Assembly (NCBI RefSeq): GCF_004348675.1
Contig: NZ_SMKN01000002.1
Location: 1-64,000 of the forward strand
Direction of reading: 5' to 3'
From: Micromonospora sp. KC606
GTDB lineage: Bacteria > Actinomycetota > Actinomycetes > Mycobacteriales > Micromonosporaceae
DNA length: 64,000 nucleotides
A model generated the notes under the pieces. The model ran no database searches, was not told the origin of the DNA, and saw only the letters and a list, made by a program, of their open reading frames with translations. The translations under genes were made by a program, and so were the position numbers. Below are positions 43,896 through 52,015 of this stretch, in pieces (the first letter of the stretch is position 1; every line of letters starts with the position of its first letter).

Positions 43896-45706
43896 GGCGG
43901 TCGGCATCGTTACTGCGGCGCGGGTTCGGTATCTACTTCGGCGCCGCGCCCCTGGCCGCGGTGGTGAGTATCGTGCTGATGGTGGTGGGCGGCTTGTCCG
44001 CGGTAGCCACCGCATGGTTCACCCGGGCGATCGTCGACGGTCTCACCGCCGACGACGGGTCGACGATCTGGGTTGGTGTCGCCGGGTTCGGCGTCCTGGC
44101 CGTTGTGTCGCCAGTCCTCCTGCACCTCTCCCAGTATGCTCAGCGGGATGCCGAACGCCGCGTGACGGTACGCACGCAACAGGAGCTGTTCGCTGCGGTG
44201 TCGGCGCATCCCGGCCTGGCCGAGCTGGAAGACAGTTCGTTCCATGATCGGCTTCGGCTCGCCCACGAGGCGAGCCGCTACGCGCCGACCCAGCTCACCA
44301 CCGTGGTCCTGGCGATCGGGCAGGAGACGATCACCGTCGTGGCGTTCGGCGTCACGCTGGTGCGCTGGTCGCCGCTGGCGGGCGCGCTGGTCCTGCTGGC
44401 CGCCGTGCCCACACTCGTCGCGCAGATCCGCCTGGCCCGGATGCGCGGTGCGATGCTCGAACGCACCGTGCCGATGTTTCGTAGGCAGACGTTCTACGCG
44501 TCGCTCTTGCTCGACATGCGCGCCGCGAAGGAGATCCGGCTGTTCGGGCTCGGCGCATTCTTCGGGGGTCGGCTCCTTCGCGAGCTGCGGGCGGCCCAGA
44601 CGCAGGAGCGCCACCAGGACCGTATCGCGCTGTGGGTCGACAGCGCGCTGGCAACGTTGACCGGCGTTGTGTCGCTGGTCGCGTTGGCTGTCTTCGTCTC
44701 ACAGGTGGCGGACGGACGAGGCACTGTGGGCGATCTCGTGCTCGTGATCGCGGCACTGGCCGCGGTGCAGATGTCCGCGTCGGGTCTGGTCCGGCAGATA
44801 GCGACGCTCGGCGAGACCTTCATCATGTTCGGCCACTACGTCGACATCACTGCGGTCACCTGCGAGGCGCCGCGGTCCACCCCGCTGCCTGCTGTGCCGC
44901 CGCTGGAGCACGGCCTGGAGTTTGACGACGTGTGGTTTCGGTACGCTCCCGGCCACGACTGGGTGCTGCGGGGTCTCACGCTGCGCGTGCCGCGCGGCTC
45001 CTCCCTGGCGCTGGTCGGCGACAACGGCGCTGGGAAATCCACAGTGGTCAAGTTGCTGTGCGGTTTCTACACACCGACCCGGGGTGTCATCAGGTGGGAC
45101 GGCGTCGATATCACCACGGTCGACCCGGCCTCCCTGCGCGCGCGCATCGGAGCGACGTTCCAGGACTTCATGTCTTACGAGTTCTCCGCCCATGACAACA
45201 TCGCCGTCGGCGACGTCAGCGCACTCGACGACCGCACGCGGGTGCGTGCGGCGGCAGCCACGGCCGACATGGACTCTGTACTCGGAGATCTTCCCAACGG
45301 GTACGACACGATGCTGACGCGGGCCTTCAGCGATGGGGACGCACCCGGGGTCGGTGTGGTGCTGTCGGGTGGCCAGTGGCAGCGGCTGGCGCTCGCCCGG
45401 GCCGCGCTGCGCGAAGGCGCCGATGTGCTGATCCTCGACGAGCCGTCGTCGGGCCTCGACGTCGCCACCGAACATGAGATCAACCGGCGGCTGATGGCGC
45501 TGCGCCGTACCCACACCAGCCTGCTGATCTCGCACCGCCTCAACACCGTGCGGGACGCCACCAGCATCGCGGTGCTGTCCGGCGGCCGCGTTCTCGAACA
45601 GGGTAGCCACGACGAGCTGATGGCATCGGGAGGGCGCTATGCCGAGTTGTTCCGTCTCCAGGCGTCCGGTTACGACGAGTCTGTCGCGACGCGGGCGGTG
45701 ATGTGA
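43892..45706 (+). CDS. ABC exporter, fused membrane and ATPase domains
   Basis: A 604-residue half-transporter. Residues 1-310 form a six-helix ABC membrane domain (AAVVSIVLMVVGGLSAVATAW...). The ATPase domain has Walker A GDNGAGKST near residue 378, the Q-loop near TFQDFMSYEFS, the signature LSGGQWQRLALARA near 490 and Walker B DVLILDEPSSGLD near 512. No N-terminal C39 peptidase domain is present, so leader removal must be done by another enzyme, such as the S26 peptidase. It starts with GTG in an overlap and ends overlapping the SARP gene by four bases. It is the likely peptide exporter. Confidence 0.9.
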   Translation: MRRSASLLRRGFGIYFGAAPLAAVVSIVLMVVGGLSAVATAWFTRAIVDGLTADDGSTIWVGVAGFGVLAVVSPVLLHLSQYAQRDAERRVTVRTQQELFAAVSAHPGLAELEDSSFHDRLRLAHEASRYAPTQLTTVVLAIGQETITVVAFGVTLVRWSPLAGALVLLAAVPTLVAQIRLARMRGAMLERTVPMFRRQTFYASLLLDMRAAKEIRLFGLGAFFGGRLLRELRAAQTQERHQDRIALWVDSALATLTGVVSLVALAVFVSQVADGRGTVGDLVLVIAALAAVQMSASGLVRQIATLGETFIMFGHYVDITAVTCEAPRSTPLPAVPPLEHGLEFDDVWFRYAPGHDWVLRGLTLRVPRGSSLALVGDNGAGKSTVVKLLCGFYTPTRGVIRWDGVDITTVDPASLRARIGATFQDFMSYEFSAHDNIAVGDVSALDDRTRVRAAAATADMDSVLGDLPNGYDTMLTRAFSDGDAPGVGVVLSGGQWQRLALARAALREGADVLILDEPSSGLDVATEHEINRRLMALRRTHTSLLISHRLNTVRDATSIAVLSGGRVLEQGSHDELMASGGRYAELFRLQASGYDESVATRAVM

Positions 45707-46479
45707 ACGTGAACACCCAGACGTTGCTCCGGGTGTCGTTGCTGGGGCCGCTGGAAGTGACCGTCGGGGGCCAGCCCATGGCCATCGGCGGCTCGGGAAA
45801 GCGAGCGCTGCTGGCGACGCTCGCCCTCAATCTGGGCACGGTGGTCGGCGTCAGCCGGCTCATCCAGGTGATCTGGGACGATCGGCCACCGGCGACGGCC
45901 ACGACGAAGCTACATGGCCACGTCTCCGCGTTACGGCAGAACCTTGTGCGGCTCGGTGGCCGGGAAGCCGTGAACGTGTTGCAGACCCGTCTACCGGGCT
46001 ATGTGTTGTGCGCGCACCGTACGTCGACCGACCTGGCGCGCTTCGACGAGTTGACGCGGCGCGGTGCCGACGTGCGCCTTCCGGAAGGGGCCCGGCAGCG
46101 CGTCGCGTCGCTCTCCGCGGCGCTGCGGCTGTGGCGGGGCGGTGCCTGCGTCGACGTCGGGTCCGCCGAGGTGGCGGTCGTGGCGGCGGCACTCGACGAG
46201 CGGAGGTGGCGAGCGATGGAGGATCTCGCGGAGGCGCAGCTCGTGCTCGGCGACCACAACACCGTCATTGACGCGATGGCGCCTCTCGTACGCCAGTGGC
46301 CCTACCGGGAGCGAGCCTGGGAGCATCTCATAGAGGCGCACATGAGGCGCGGCGACATCGCGTCCGCCCTGGCCGCGCACGACCAGCTGTGCCAGCTCCT
46401 GGCCGCCGACCTCGGCGTCGCGCCTGGCCAGCGGATCGGCCGGCTCGTCAGCATGATTCGGGTGGGCAACGAGCGTTAG
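45703..46479 (+). CDS. SARP/AfsR-type activator (winged helix and BTAD)
   Basis: GTG 45703 overlaps the exporter stop. The 258-residue protein has the OmpR-like DNA-binding domain (VSLLGPLEVTVGG, KRALLATLALNLGTVVGVSRL, LHGHVSALRQNL, LQTRLPGYVL). The BTAD domain follows (WRAMEDLAEAQLVLGDHNTVIDAM and AWEHLIEAHMRRGDIASALAAHDQLCQLLAADLGVAPG). It is a short SARP with no ATPase extension. SARPs bind direct heptamer-like repeats spaced 11 bases near target promoters. Such repeats lie at 46474-46501 upstream of the peptide gene, so it probably drives precursor expression. Confidence 0.9.
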   Translation: MNVNTQTLLRVSLLGPLEVTVGGQPMAIGGSGKRALLATLALNLGTVVGVSRLIQVIWDDRPPATATTKLHGHVSALRQNLVRLGGREAVNVLQTRLPGYVLCAHRTSTDLARFDELTRRGADVRLPEGARQRVASLSAALRLWRGGACVDVGSAEVAVVAAALDERRWRAMEDLAEAQLVLGDHNTVIDAMAPLVRQWPYRERAWEHLIEAHMRRGDIASALAAHDQLCQLLAADLGVAPGQRIGRLVSMIRVGNER

Positions 46480-46501
46480 CGCACCGTTAGTGGATCGGTA
46501 G
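46474..46501 (+). promoter_or_regulatory. Three direct repeats with 11-bp period: likely SARP operator
   Basis: cgttag (46474-46479), cgttag (46485-46490) and cggtag (46496-46501) start exactly 11 bases apart. That is the helical-turn spacing of SARP binding sites. The first repeat overlaps the SARP stop codon and the last ends 61 bases before the peptide start codon. A clear -10 hexamer is not evident. Confidence 0.6.
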
Positions 46502-46562
46502 CAGCCAATGACATCGTGGCCCTGTCGGACACCACCGGCCCACGAAGAAGGAGCGAAAACGG

Positions 46563-46784
46563 ATGGCGATCATCAGTAGGCTGGGCGACAAGCTGCTGGC
46601 CGCACTGCTGCCGAAGGCCACGGCATCCGCGTGCAACGTCTGTGTGCGCATCCGCGTCGGGTGCGGTGGTCCCTACTGTTACTACTACTACAATAAGGTG
46701 GTCGGGTCGCAGGTCCGCTGTTATGCCAACACTGCGGACTACTGCGACGCGCCATACGTCAGCAGCACCCCCGGCTGCTGCTGA
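46563..46784 (+). CDS. Cysteine- and tyrosine-rich peptide precursor (73 residues)
   Basis: ATG 46563 follows a strong ribosome site (gaaggagc). Residues 1-23 form an amphipathic leader (MAIISRLGDKLLAALLPK, then ATASA) ending in an AxA-type cleavage pattern. The remaining 50 residues carry eight cysteines at 24, 27, 34, 39, 53, 61, 72 and 73. They also hold a YYYY run right after Cys39, and the peptide ends in CC. The even cysteine number, with a MauE/thioredoxin pair encoded in the same cluster, suggests four disulphides. No lanthipeptide, lasso, thiopeptide or sactipeptide enzymes are encoded nearby. I know no named family for it. Export and maturation are inferred from the neighbours. Confidence 0.8.
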   Translation: MAIISRLGDKLLAALLPKATASACNVCVRIRVGCGGPYCYYYYNKVVGSQVRCYANTADYCDAPYVSSTPGCC

Positions 46785-46799
46785 CCGTCGATCCACTAT

Positions 46800-46827
46800 C
46801 GCCGGCCGGACACCTGTCCGGCCGGCG
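46800..46827. terminator. 13-bp hairpin after the peptide gene
   Basis: cgccggccggaca (46800-46812) and tgtccggccggcg (46815-46827) are perfectly complementary around two bases. The hairpin lies 15 bases after the peptide stop and has no T-run. It may terminate or attenuate transcription so that the precursor is made in excess over the downstream transporter. Confidence 0.65.
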
Positions 46828-46880
46828 ACAGCATGTTTGGAGGGCGCCGTGACCCCGGGCGTGGACGGATTGGTGACGTA

Positions 46881-49733
46881 GTGCTGGGGATGGCCCTGTC
46901 GCAGTGGCGGGTCCGGCTGCGCCGGTCATTGGCGCTGCTGTCGATGATCGCCGTCGCGGTGGCGGGATTCACGCTGCTCACCGGTGCCGCAGCGACCTCG
47001 CGTCTGGACACGGTAGGCACTGTCGCGGCCAACTACCGTCCCGTGTACGACCTGCTGGTGCGGCCCAAGGACGCCGTGCTGCCGCTGGAGCGGCAGCGCA
47101 ACCTGGTCCAGTCGGGTCAGCTGGCCGGGATGCGCGGCGGGATCACCGTCGACCAGTGGCGGGAGATCCAGGCAGTGCGGGACGTGTCCGTGGCGGCGCC
47201 GGTCGCGGTGGTCGGGTACGTGATGCGGACGGTGCCCGTGACGATCGACCTGTCGGACGTGCTCGACCCGACCGTGGAGCGCCAGGTGCTGCGGGTGCAG
47301 CCGACCTGGGTGACCGACGCGGGGCTGAGCCAGGTTCCGGACGGGCCGGCATATCTCTACGTGACGCGCAACCGGCTGGACGTGGTGCCGAACAGCGAAC
47401 TGAGGAGCGGCGGGGGCCTGCCGCCGCCGGAGGAGGTCGACGCCGACGGCCAGCGGGTCAAGATCTGCCCGGCGACGGAGACGATCGGCGAGGACGACTG
47501 GCTGCAACCGACGGATCTGCGCGCCCGGTCGTCATTGACGTGCGTCGGCGGTGTGGGGTCGACGGATCGGGAGGGAAAGGCCATGCGTCCGGCCGTCACC
47601 CTGGTGTGGACGGTGCCGTTCCTGATGGCCGCGGTCGACCCGGACTCGGAGGCGGCGCTCGCGGGCCTGGACCGGGCAGTCACCTCGGGCCGGTACTTCA
47701 CCTCCGCGGAACAGCCCACGTCGCATCGCCTGGAGGGGATGCCGTATCCCTACTCGATGCTGCCGATCCTGATCGCGGACCGGCCCCGGGTCGACACGAC
47801 CCTCGACGTCGACGTGCGGCGGCTGGACCCGCGCTCGGTGGACCTGGTCCGCACCTCCTCGGACGACCAGCGCCTGCGCGCTGCCCTGGGCGGCGAGTCC
47901 GGCATGCCGGTCACCCAGCGGTCGATAGCAATCGAAAAGCCCTACCGGAGCATGGTCGACCGAATGCTGAACCCCGGAGAGCTGGGCGTCGAGTACGACC
48001 TGGCGACGGCGAACACCATGTGGCTGCACACGTTCTGGACCGTCGGGCCAGCGAACACGACGCAGGCCGGAGATGGGCTGCGCGCCGAGCCGGCGCCGTA
48101 CGACCTGAAAATCTGGGGCAAGGGGGCCGACGACGGCGGTACGTCACGCTACGTCCCGAGGGAGCTCGCCGACACCAGCGTGCGCGACGGCGTCGCCGTC
48201 CATCGCAACCTCGCCCACGGGTACCAGCTCAAGACCGGAGACGTCAACATGCCCGATGCCGCGCTGGGCGCGGTGGGCACCTTCGACCCGGCCAAGGTGT
48301 CGCTGGGCAGCGCGTTGTCGGCGGTGCCCATGGACACGTACTTCAACCCGGGCGCCGGCGGCGCCGACGAGGCGTCACGGCAGGCCCTGGGCGGCAAGCG
48401 ACTGTCACCGAACGCGAATGTCACCGGCCTGCTGAGCCAGCCACCGCTGATGCTCACCACCATGCAGGCCCTGCCGGCCATCTTCGACCCCGGCGCCTAC
48501 TCCACCGAGCCCGCCTACCCCGAGTACCAGCTCAACACCGCCGCACCGATCAGCGTGGTGCGGGTGCGGCTCGCCGGCGACGTCGGCATCGATGCTGTCT
48601 CCCGGGAACGGGTACGCGTGATCGCGGAGGAGATCGCACGCCGCACCGGCCTGCAGGTCGACATCACGCTGGGATCGTCACCCACCGCGGTGACGGTGCA
48701 CTACCCCGCGGGCGACTACGGGCGGCCCGACCTCGCCCTGGCCGAACCGTGGGTGCAGAAGGGCGTCGCCGCCGTGCTCGTCCGCGCAGCCGACCGCAAG
48801 AGCGTGCTGCTGTCCATCCTGGTGCTCGCGGTGTGCGCGCTGGCGGTGCTCAACGCCAACACCGCCGCCATCCGCGCCAGACGCACCGAGCTGGGCGTCC
48901 TCGCCTGCCTCGGATGGCACCGAAGACAGCTCGCCCAACTGATGTTCACCGAGATCGCCGGCGTCGGCCTCGCCGCGGGCATCGCGGGCACCCTTTTCGC
49001 ACTCGCGTTCGCGTTCGTCTTCGGGCTGAGCATCGCGTGGACCCACACACTGCTCGCCATCCCCGCGGCGGTGGCCCTTGCCCTGCTCGCCGGCGGCTGG
49101 CCAGTCTGGCGGGCCGCCCGACCGGACCCCGGTCAGACCATCCGCCCCGCCGCGCTTGGCATCGCCGTGCGCCGGCGAGCCCCGCGCCGGGTGGCCACCC
49201 TTGCCCTGGCAAACCTCGCCCGCACACCGGGACGCACCCTGCTCGGCGCGATGAGCCTGACGATCGGCGTCGCCGCGCTGACCATGTTGCTGGCGATCAC
49301 GTTCGCGTTCCGCGGGGCGGTCACCGGCACCCTGCTCGGTGAGGTTGTCACCCTCCAAGCCCGTACCGTGGACCACATCGCCGTAGCGGTCACCATCGTG
49401 CTGGGCATCGTGTCCGTCGCGGACGTGCTCTATCTCAACATTTCCGAACGCGCGGCGGAGTTCGCCCTTTTCGGCGCCGTCGGCTGGACCGACGCCGTCC
49501 TGCGCCGTCTGGTTGTCATCGAGGCCATCGCCGTGGGCGTCATCGGCGGTACGCTCGGCGCCGCCGCTGGCCTCGGCGCGGCGGCGGCCTTCGCCGGCGG
49601 AATCACCACCCCGATCGTCTGGTGCGCCGTGGCCGCCCTGCCGACCGGCGTCGCCGTCTCCGCCGTATCGGTGGTCGTGCCGGTCGCCATGCTCCGCCGA
49701 CTGCCCACCGCCCAACTGCTCGCCGAGGGATAG
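46881..49733 (+). CDS. FtsX-like ABC permease of the peptide cluster
   Basis: GTG 46881 gives 950 residues; the in-frame ATG 46833 sits only five bases after the hairpin and has no ribosome site. One N-terminal helix (SLALLSMIAVAVAGFTLLTGA) precedes a large extracytoplasmic domain of about 580 residues. A FtsX-type bundle follows (VLLSILVLAVCALAVLN, IAGVGLAAGIAGTLFALAFAF, LAIPAAVALALLAGGWPVW). A second bundle lies at the C-terminus (TIGVAALTMLLAITFAF, VAVTIVLGIVSVADVLYLNI, GVIGGTLGAAAGLGAAAAF). It pairs with the ATPase encoded 8 bases downstream. MacB/FtsX-type transporters often give self-protection or sensing in peptide-antibiotic clusters. Confidence 0.82.
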   Translation: MLGMALSQWRVRLRRSLALLSMIAVAVAGFTLLTGAAATSRLDTVGTVAANYRPVYDLLVRPKDAVLPLERQRNLVQSGQLAGMRGGITVDQWREIQAVRDVSVAAPVAVVGYVMRTVPVTIDLSDVLDPTVERQVLRVQPTWVTDAGLSQVPDGPAYLYVTRNRLDVVPNSELRSGGGLPPPEEVDADGQRVKICPATETIGEDDWLQPTDLRARSSLTCVGGVGSTDREGKAMRPAVTLVWTVPFLMAAVDPDSEAALAGLDRAVTSGRYFTSAEQPTSHRLEGMPYPYSMLPILIADRPRVDTTLDVDVRRLDPRSVDLVRTSSDDQRLRAALGGESGMPVTQRSIAIEKPYRSMVDRMLNPGELGVEYDLATANTMWLHTFWTVGPANTTQAGDGLRAEPAPYDLKIWGKGADDGGTSRYVPRELADTSVRDGVAVHRNLAHGYQLKTGDVNMPDAALGAVGTFDPAKVSLGSALSAVPMDTYFNPGAGGADEASRQALGGKRLSPNANVTGLLSQPPLMLTTMQALPAIFDPGAYSTEPAYPEYQLNTAAPISVVRVRLAGDVGIDAVSRERVRVIAEEIARRTGLQVDITLGSSPTAVTVHYPAGDYGRPDLALAEPWVQKGVAAVLVRAADRKSVLLSILVLAVCALAVLNANTAAIRARRTELGVLACLGWHRRQLAQLMFTEIAGVGLAAGIAGTLFALAFAFVFGLSIAWTHTLLAIPAAVALALLAGGWPVWRAARPDPGQTIRPAALGIAVRRRAPRRVATLALANLARTPGRTLLGAMSLTIGVAALTMLLAITFAFRGAVTGTLLGEVVTLQARTVDHIAVAVTIVLGIVSVADVLYLNISERAAEFALFGAVGWTDAVLRRLVVIEAIAVGVIGGTLGAAAGLGAAAAFAGGITTPIVWCAVAALPTGVAVSAVSVVVPVAMLRRLPTAQLLAEG

Positions 49734-49741
49734 AAGACACG

Positions 49742-50422
49742 ATGGAGCAACCGCTGGTGTTTCTGAAGGGGGTGCGGAAGAGCTTCCCGCTGCCCGGCGG
49801 CGCGCCGCTGGTGGCCGTCAACGACGTCGATCTTTCGCTCGACGCCGGCACCGCGGTCGCGTTGACGGGGCCGAGCGGGTCCGGCAAGTCCACGCTCCTG
49901 CATCTCATCGGCGCGATCGAGAAGTGCGACGAGGGCGTCATCGAGGTCGCCGGAGATCGAGTGACCGGCTTGTCCGGCCGGTCGCTGGCGGCGTACCGGC
50001 GGAGGATCGGGTTCGTGTTCCAACGGTTCCACCTGCTACCCGCACTCACCGCGCTGGACAACGTCATGGCGCCGCTGATTCCGTTCCGCGTCGAGTTCGA
50101 CAAGGCGGCCCGCGCACGTGAGCTGCTGGCGATGGTCGGGCTCGCGGACCGGGCCGCCGCCCTGCCGTCGCGGCTGTCCGGCGGGCAGCAACAGCGGGTG
50201 GCCATCGCCCGCGCGCTCATCAACCAGCCGGTTCTGCTGCTGGCCGACGAGCCTACCGGCAGCCTCGACAGCCACACCGGCACAGACATCGTCGATCTTC
50301 TGCTTCGCCTGCGGGACGAGCACGGCACCACCCTCATCATCGCCACCCACGACGCCGACATCGCCGCGCGCTGCGACCGCGCCGTCCACATGCGGGACGG
50401 GTGCCTCACCAGCCTCGACTGA
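49742..50422 (+). CDS. LolD/MacB-type ABC transporter ATPase
   Basis: ATG 49742 gives 226 residues. Walker A is LTGPSGSGKSTLL near residue 43, the Q-loop lies in IGFVFQRFHLLP, the signature is LSGGQQQRVAIARAL near 145 and Walker B is VLLLADEPTGSLDSHTG near 166, followed by the IIATHDADIAA switch histidine. It is the ATPase partner of the FtsX-like permease 8 bases upstream and the last gene of the cluster. Confidence 0.93.
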   Translation: MEQPLVFLKGVRKSFPLPGGAPLVAVNDVDLSLDAGTAVALTGPSGSGKSTLLHLIGAIEKCDEGVIEVAGDRVTGLSGRSLAAYRRRIGFVFQRFHLLPALTALDNVMAPLIPFRVEFDKAARARELLAMVGLADRAAALPSRLSGGQQQRVAIARALINQPVLLLADEPTGSLDSHTGTDIVDLLLRLRDEHGTTLIIATHDADIAARCDRAVHMRDGCLTSLD

Positions 50423-50980
50423 GACTGGAGCCGCAAAGCCTCGTCGAACCCGCTCATCGCTACGCCGCCGCCCGGTTCCCCCGGGAGCAGGCTCGCCTCT
50501 GGGGCCGTCGGGCTAAGCCAGGCCGAGCACCGTGAGACGGTACGGTGATGTGACCGCTTCGATGGACCTGATGTCCCGTGCGTTCGGGCGCCGCGTCCGG
50601 CGGTTCGTGCCGGCACGGAGGCGGCGTTCGGGTGGCGGGTCGTGGCGGCGAGCACCAGCAGGCGGTTCGGTGGCTCGCGCCACGGGTCGGCACCATGGTC
50701 GTCAGCGGAAGTCCTCCTGTCATGTCGTGCCGATGAGGCGGGACAGTTGGTGCTGCGGCGTTGATTTCGGCCACCCTGCGCACCACGCGTCGACCGGCCG
50801 CCCAGGTCGTGCACTGCGCCCGGCACGCCGAGCAGCGCCTGCAGCGGGTAGTGCGATACCTGGCCGGACGTACACTTGAGGTTCGACATCGAACCGCCGC
50901 CGCTCGGCTCATTGTCCAGATCGAAACGGGGACAGGTCGACAGCCGTGCCAGGTCTGGAGATAGGGGCAACAACTGCTCA
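50423..50980. other. Gap without a recognisable gene
   Basis: The 558 bases between the transporter ATPase and the reductase gene hold open frames on both strands. None resembles a protein family, has a good ribosome site, or continues a neighbouring gene. It separates the peptide cluster from the polyketide-type cluster. Confidence 0.5.
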
Positions 50981-51637
50981 CTACCGCTGGTAGGCGCCAC
51001 GTTTGTCATGATCGAGATCAATGTGAATGCTGACCCGTCCGCTGCGATGTTGGCGGGCGCTGATCTGGCGCAGCAGGACGGCGAGCGACTCCAGGTGTCG
51101 ACTGCTGTCGATGCCACCAGCATCCAGCGGTTCAAAGCCAAGGGCCTCCGCGAGGACGAAGACATCTCGCAAGGCCAAGCTGTGGTCGCTGGCCACGGGC
51201 AGCGAAACCGGTGGCCCCTGGGAGCGTGGACCCTGCTCGACTACCGCCGCCGAGACCGTGTTGAAGGCCTTGGCGACCCGCCAACCGGGTGCCGCCTCGG
51301 CGATCCTCTCACCTCCCGAACGATCCGGCGGTGGGGAGGCGGCCCGCGTCATCGCCGGGTTCGTGACTTGCGTCATCGTCGGGTTGGTGACGTCTACGAG
51401 CGTGCGCCCTTCGCCGCGTTTTCCCAGCGGGCCACTCGCCATCGCGAGAGCGATAGGGAATGGCACCGCGAGGATGATCGCCGATGCCCAGTCGACGAGT
51501 TCGAACAGCTCCCGCTGATCCCTCGCCGCACCGCGACGGCTGCCGGCGCTGCACAGCTGCACGCCCAGATCGGCAGATCGCAGCCCGTGAGCCAGCGCGA
51601 GCCCCATTGGACCGGTTCCAACGATCCCGACGTTCAT
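50981..51637 (-). CDS. NADPH-dependent F420 reductase-like protein
   Basis: A 218-residue Rossmann protein of the F420_oxidored/NPR family. MNVGIVGTGPMGLALAHGL opens the nucleotide-binding fold, VDWASAIILAVPFPIAL lies near residue 48 and RTLVDVTNPTM near 78. GWRVAKAFNTVSAAVVEQG is the family's most conserved segment. FVLAEALGFEPLDAGGID and HLESLAVLL complete the substrate part. It probably reduces or uses NADP(H), possibly with F420 or another cofactor. The upstream frameshifted thioesterase gene ends in an ATGA overlap with this start, so the two were once translationally coupled. Confidence 0.82.
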   Translation of the reverse strand: MNVGIVGTGPMGLALAHGLRSADLGVQLCSAGSRRGAARDQRELFELVDWASAIILAVPFPIALAMASGPLGKRGEGRTLVDVTNPTMTQVTNPAMTRAASPPPDRSGGERIAEAAPGWRVAKAFNTVSAAVVEQGPRSQGPPVSLPVASDHSLALRDVFVLAEALGFEPLDAGGIDSSRHLESLAVLLRQISARQHRSGRVSIHIDLDHDKRGAYQR

Positions 51638-52015
51638 GCCGGCGCCGCTGCGGAATGCCGTTCGAGCGCGTTCTTCGGCTCGCCGTGCAGCCAGGAGGGG
51701 TCAAAGTCGCCCGCGGTTCGGCGTGCACATACCACCGCCTGCCCGCCCCGGGCTAGCAGCTGTGGCGATCCCGGCTCTAAACGGACATAGTCGAACCCCG
51801 TAGTGGTGTGATTGCCAACCATCTGGCGCAGCGTCATCCGAACCTCGATGCCGTCGAACGCCTTTGCTCGGCGTGGAACTCGGCCGGGCAGTCGACTGTC
51901 ACCAGCGCCAGCCCCCTTCGCAGCGCGGCCAGCACAGCTGGCGCGTGGTCGGCGAGGAACCGCTCGTTCCCGTTGTGGTCTTAACCTCGACTTTTCCGGT
52001 GAAAACCTCTGGCAC
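51634..52015 (-). pseudogene. Decayed hot-dog thioesterase resembling enediyne TEBC/CalE7 enzymes
   Basis: From GTG 52015, with gaaggga upstream, the frame reads VPEVFTGKVEVK and then loses family sequence. In another frame ERFLADHAPAVLAALRRGLA and LVTVDCPAEFHAE follow. After a further shift near 51865 the rest reads AFDGIEVRMTLRQMVGN, GFDYVRLEPGSPQLLARG and QAVVCARRTAG to a TGA at 51634. This order (FLxxxAPxVL, VDCxxEF, AFDxVxVRM, FDYVR, VARGxQxVxCxR) is that of hot-dog thioesterases such as those of enediyne pathways. The VGNVYY-type catalytic segment is deleted, and at least two frame changes are present. The assignment rests on remembered motif order only. Confidence 0.5.

Noticed and set aside
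42136-46784. Lanthipeptide, lasso or sactipeptide cluster
   Set aside because: No LanM/LanC, asparagine-synthetase-like cyclase, PqqD-like or radical-SAM genes are encoded in or beside the cluster; the precursor lacks the matching core patterns.
46833-46880. ATG 46833 as the start of the FtsX permease
   Set aside because: It falls five bases after the 13-bp hairpin with no ribosome site; GTG 46881 is kept, though the true start is uncertain.
46904-49342. Open frame of 812 codons in another plus-strand frame
   Set aside because: It lies entirely inside the FtsX permease gene and has Arg/Pro/Gly-rich shadow composition.
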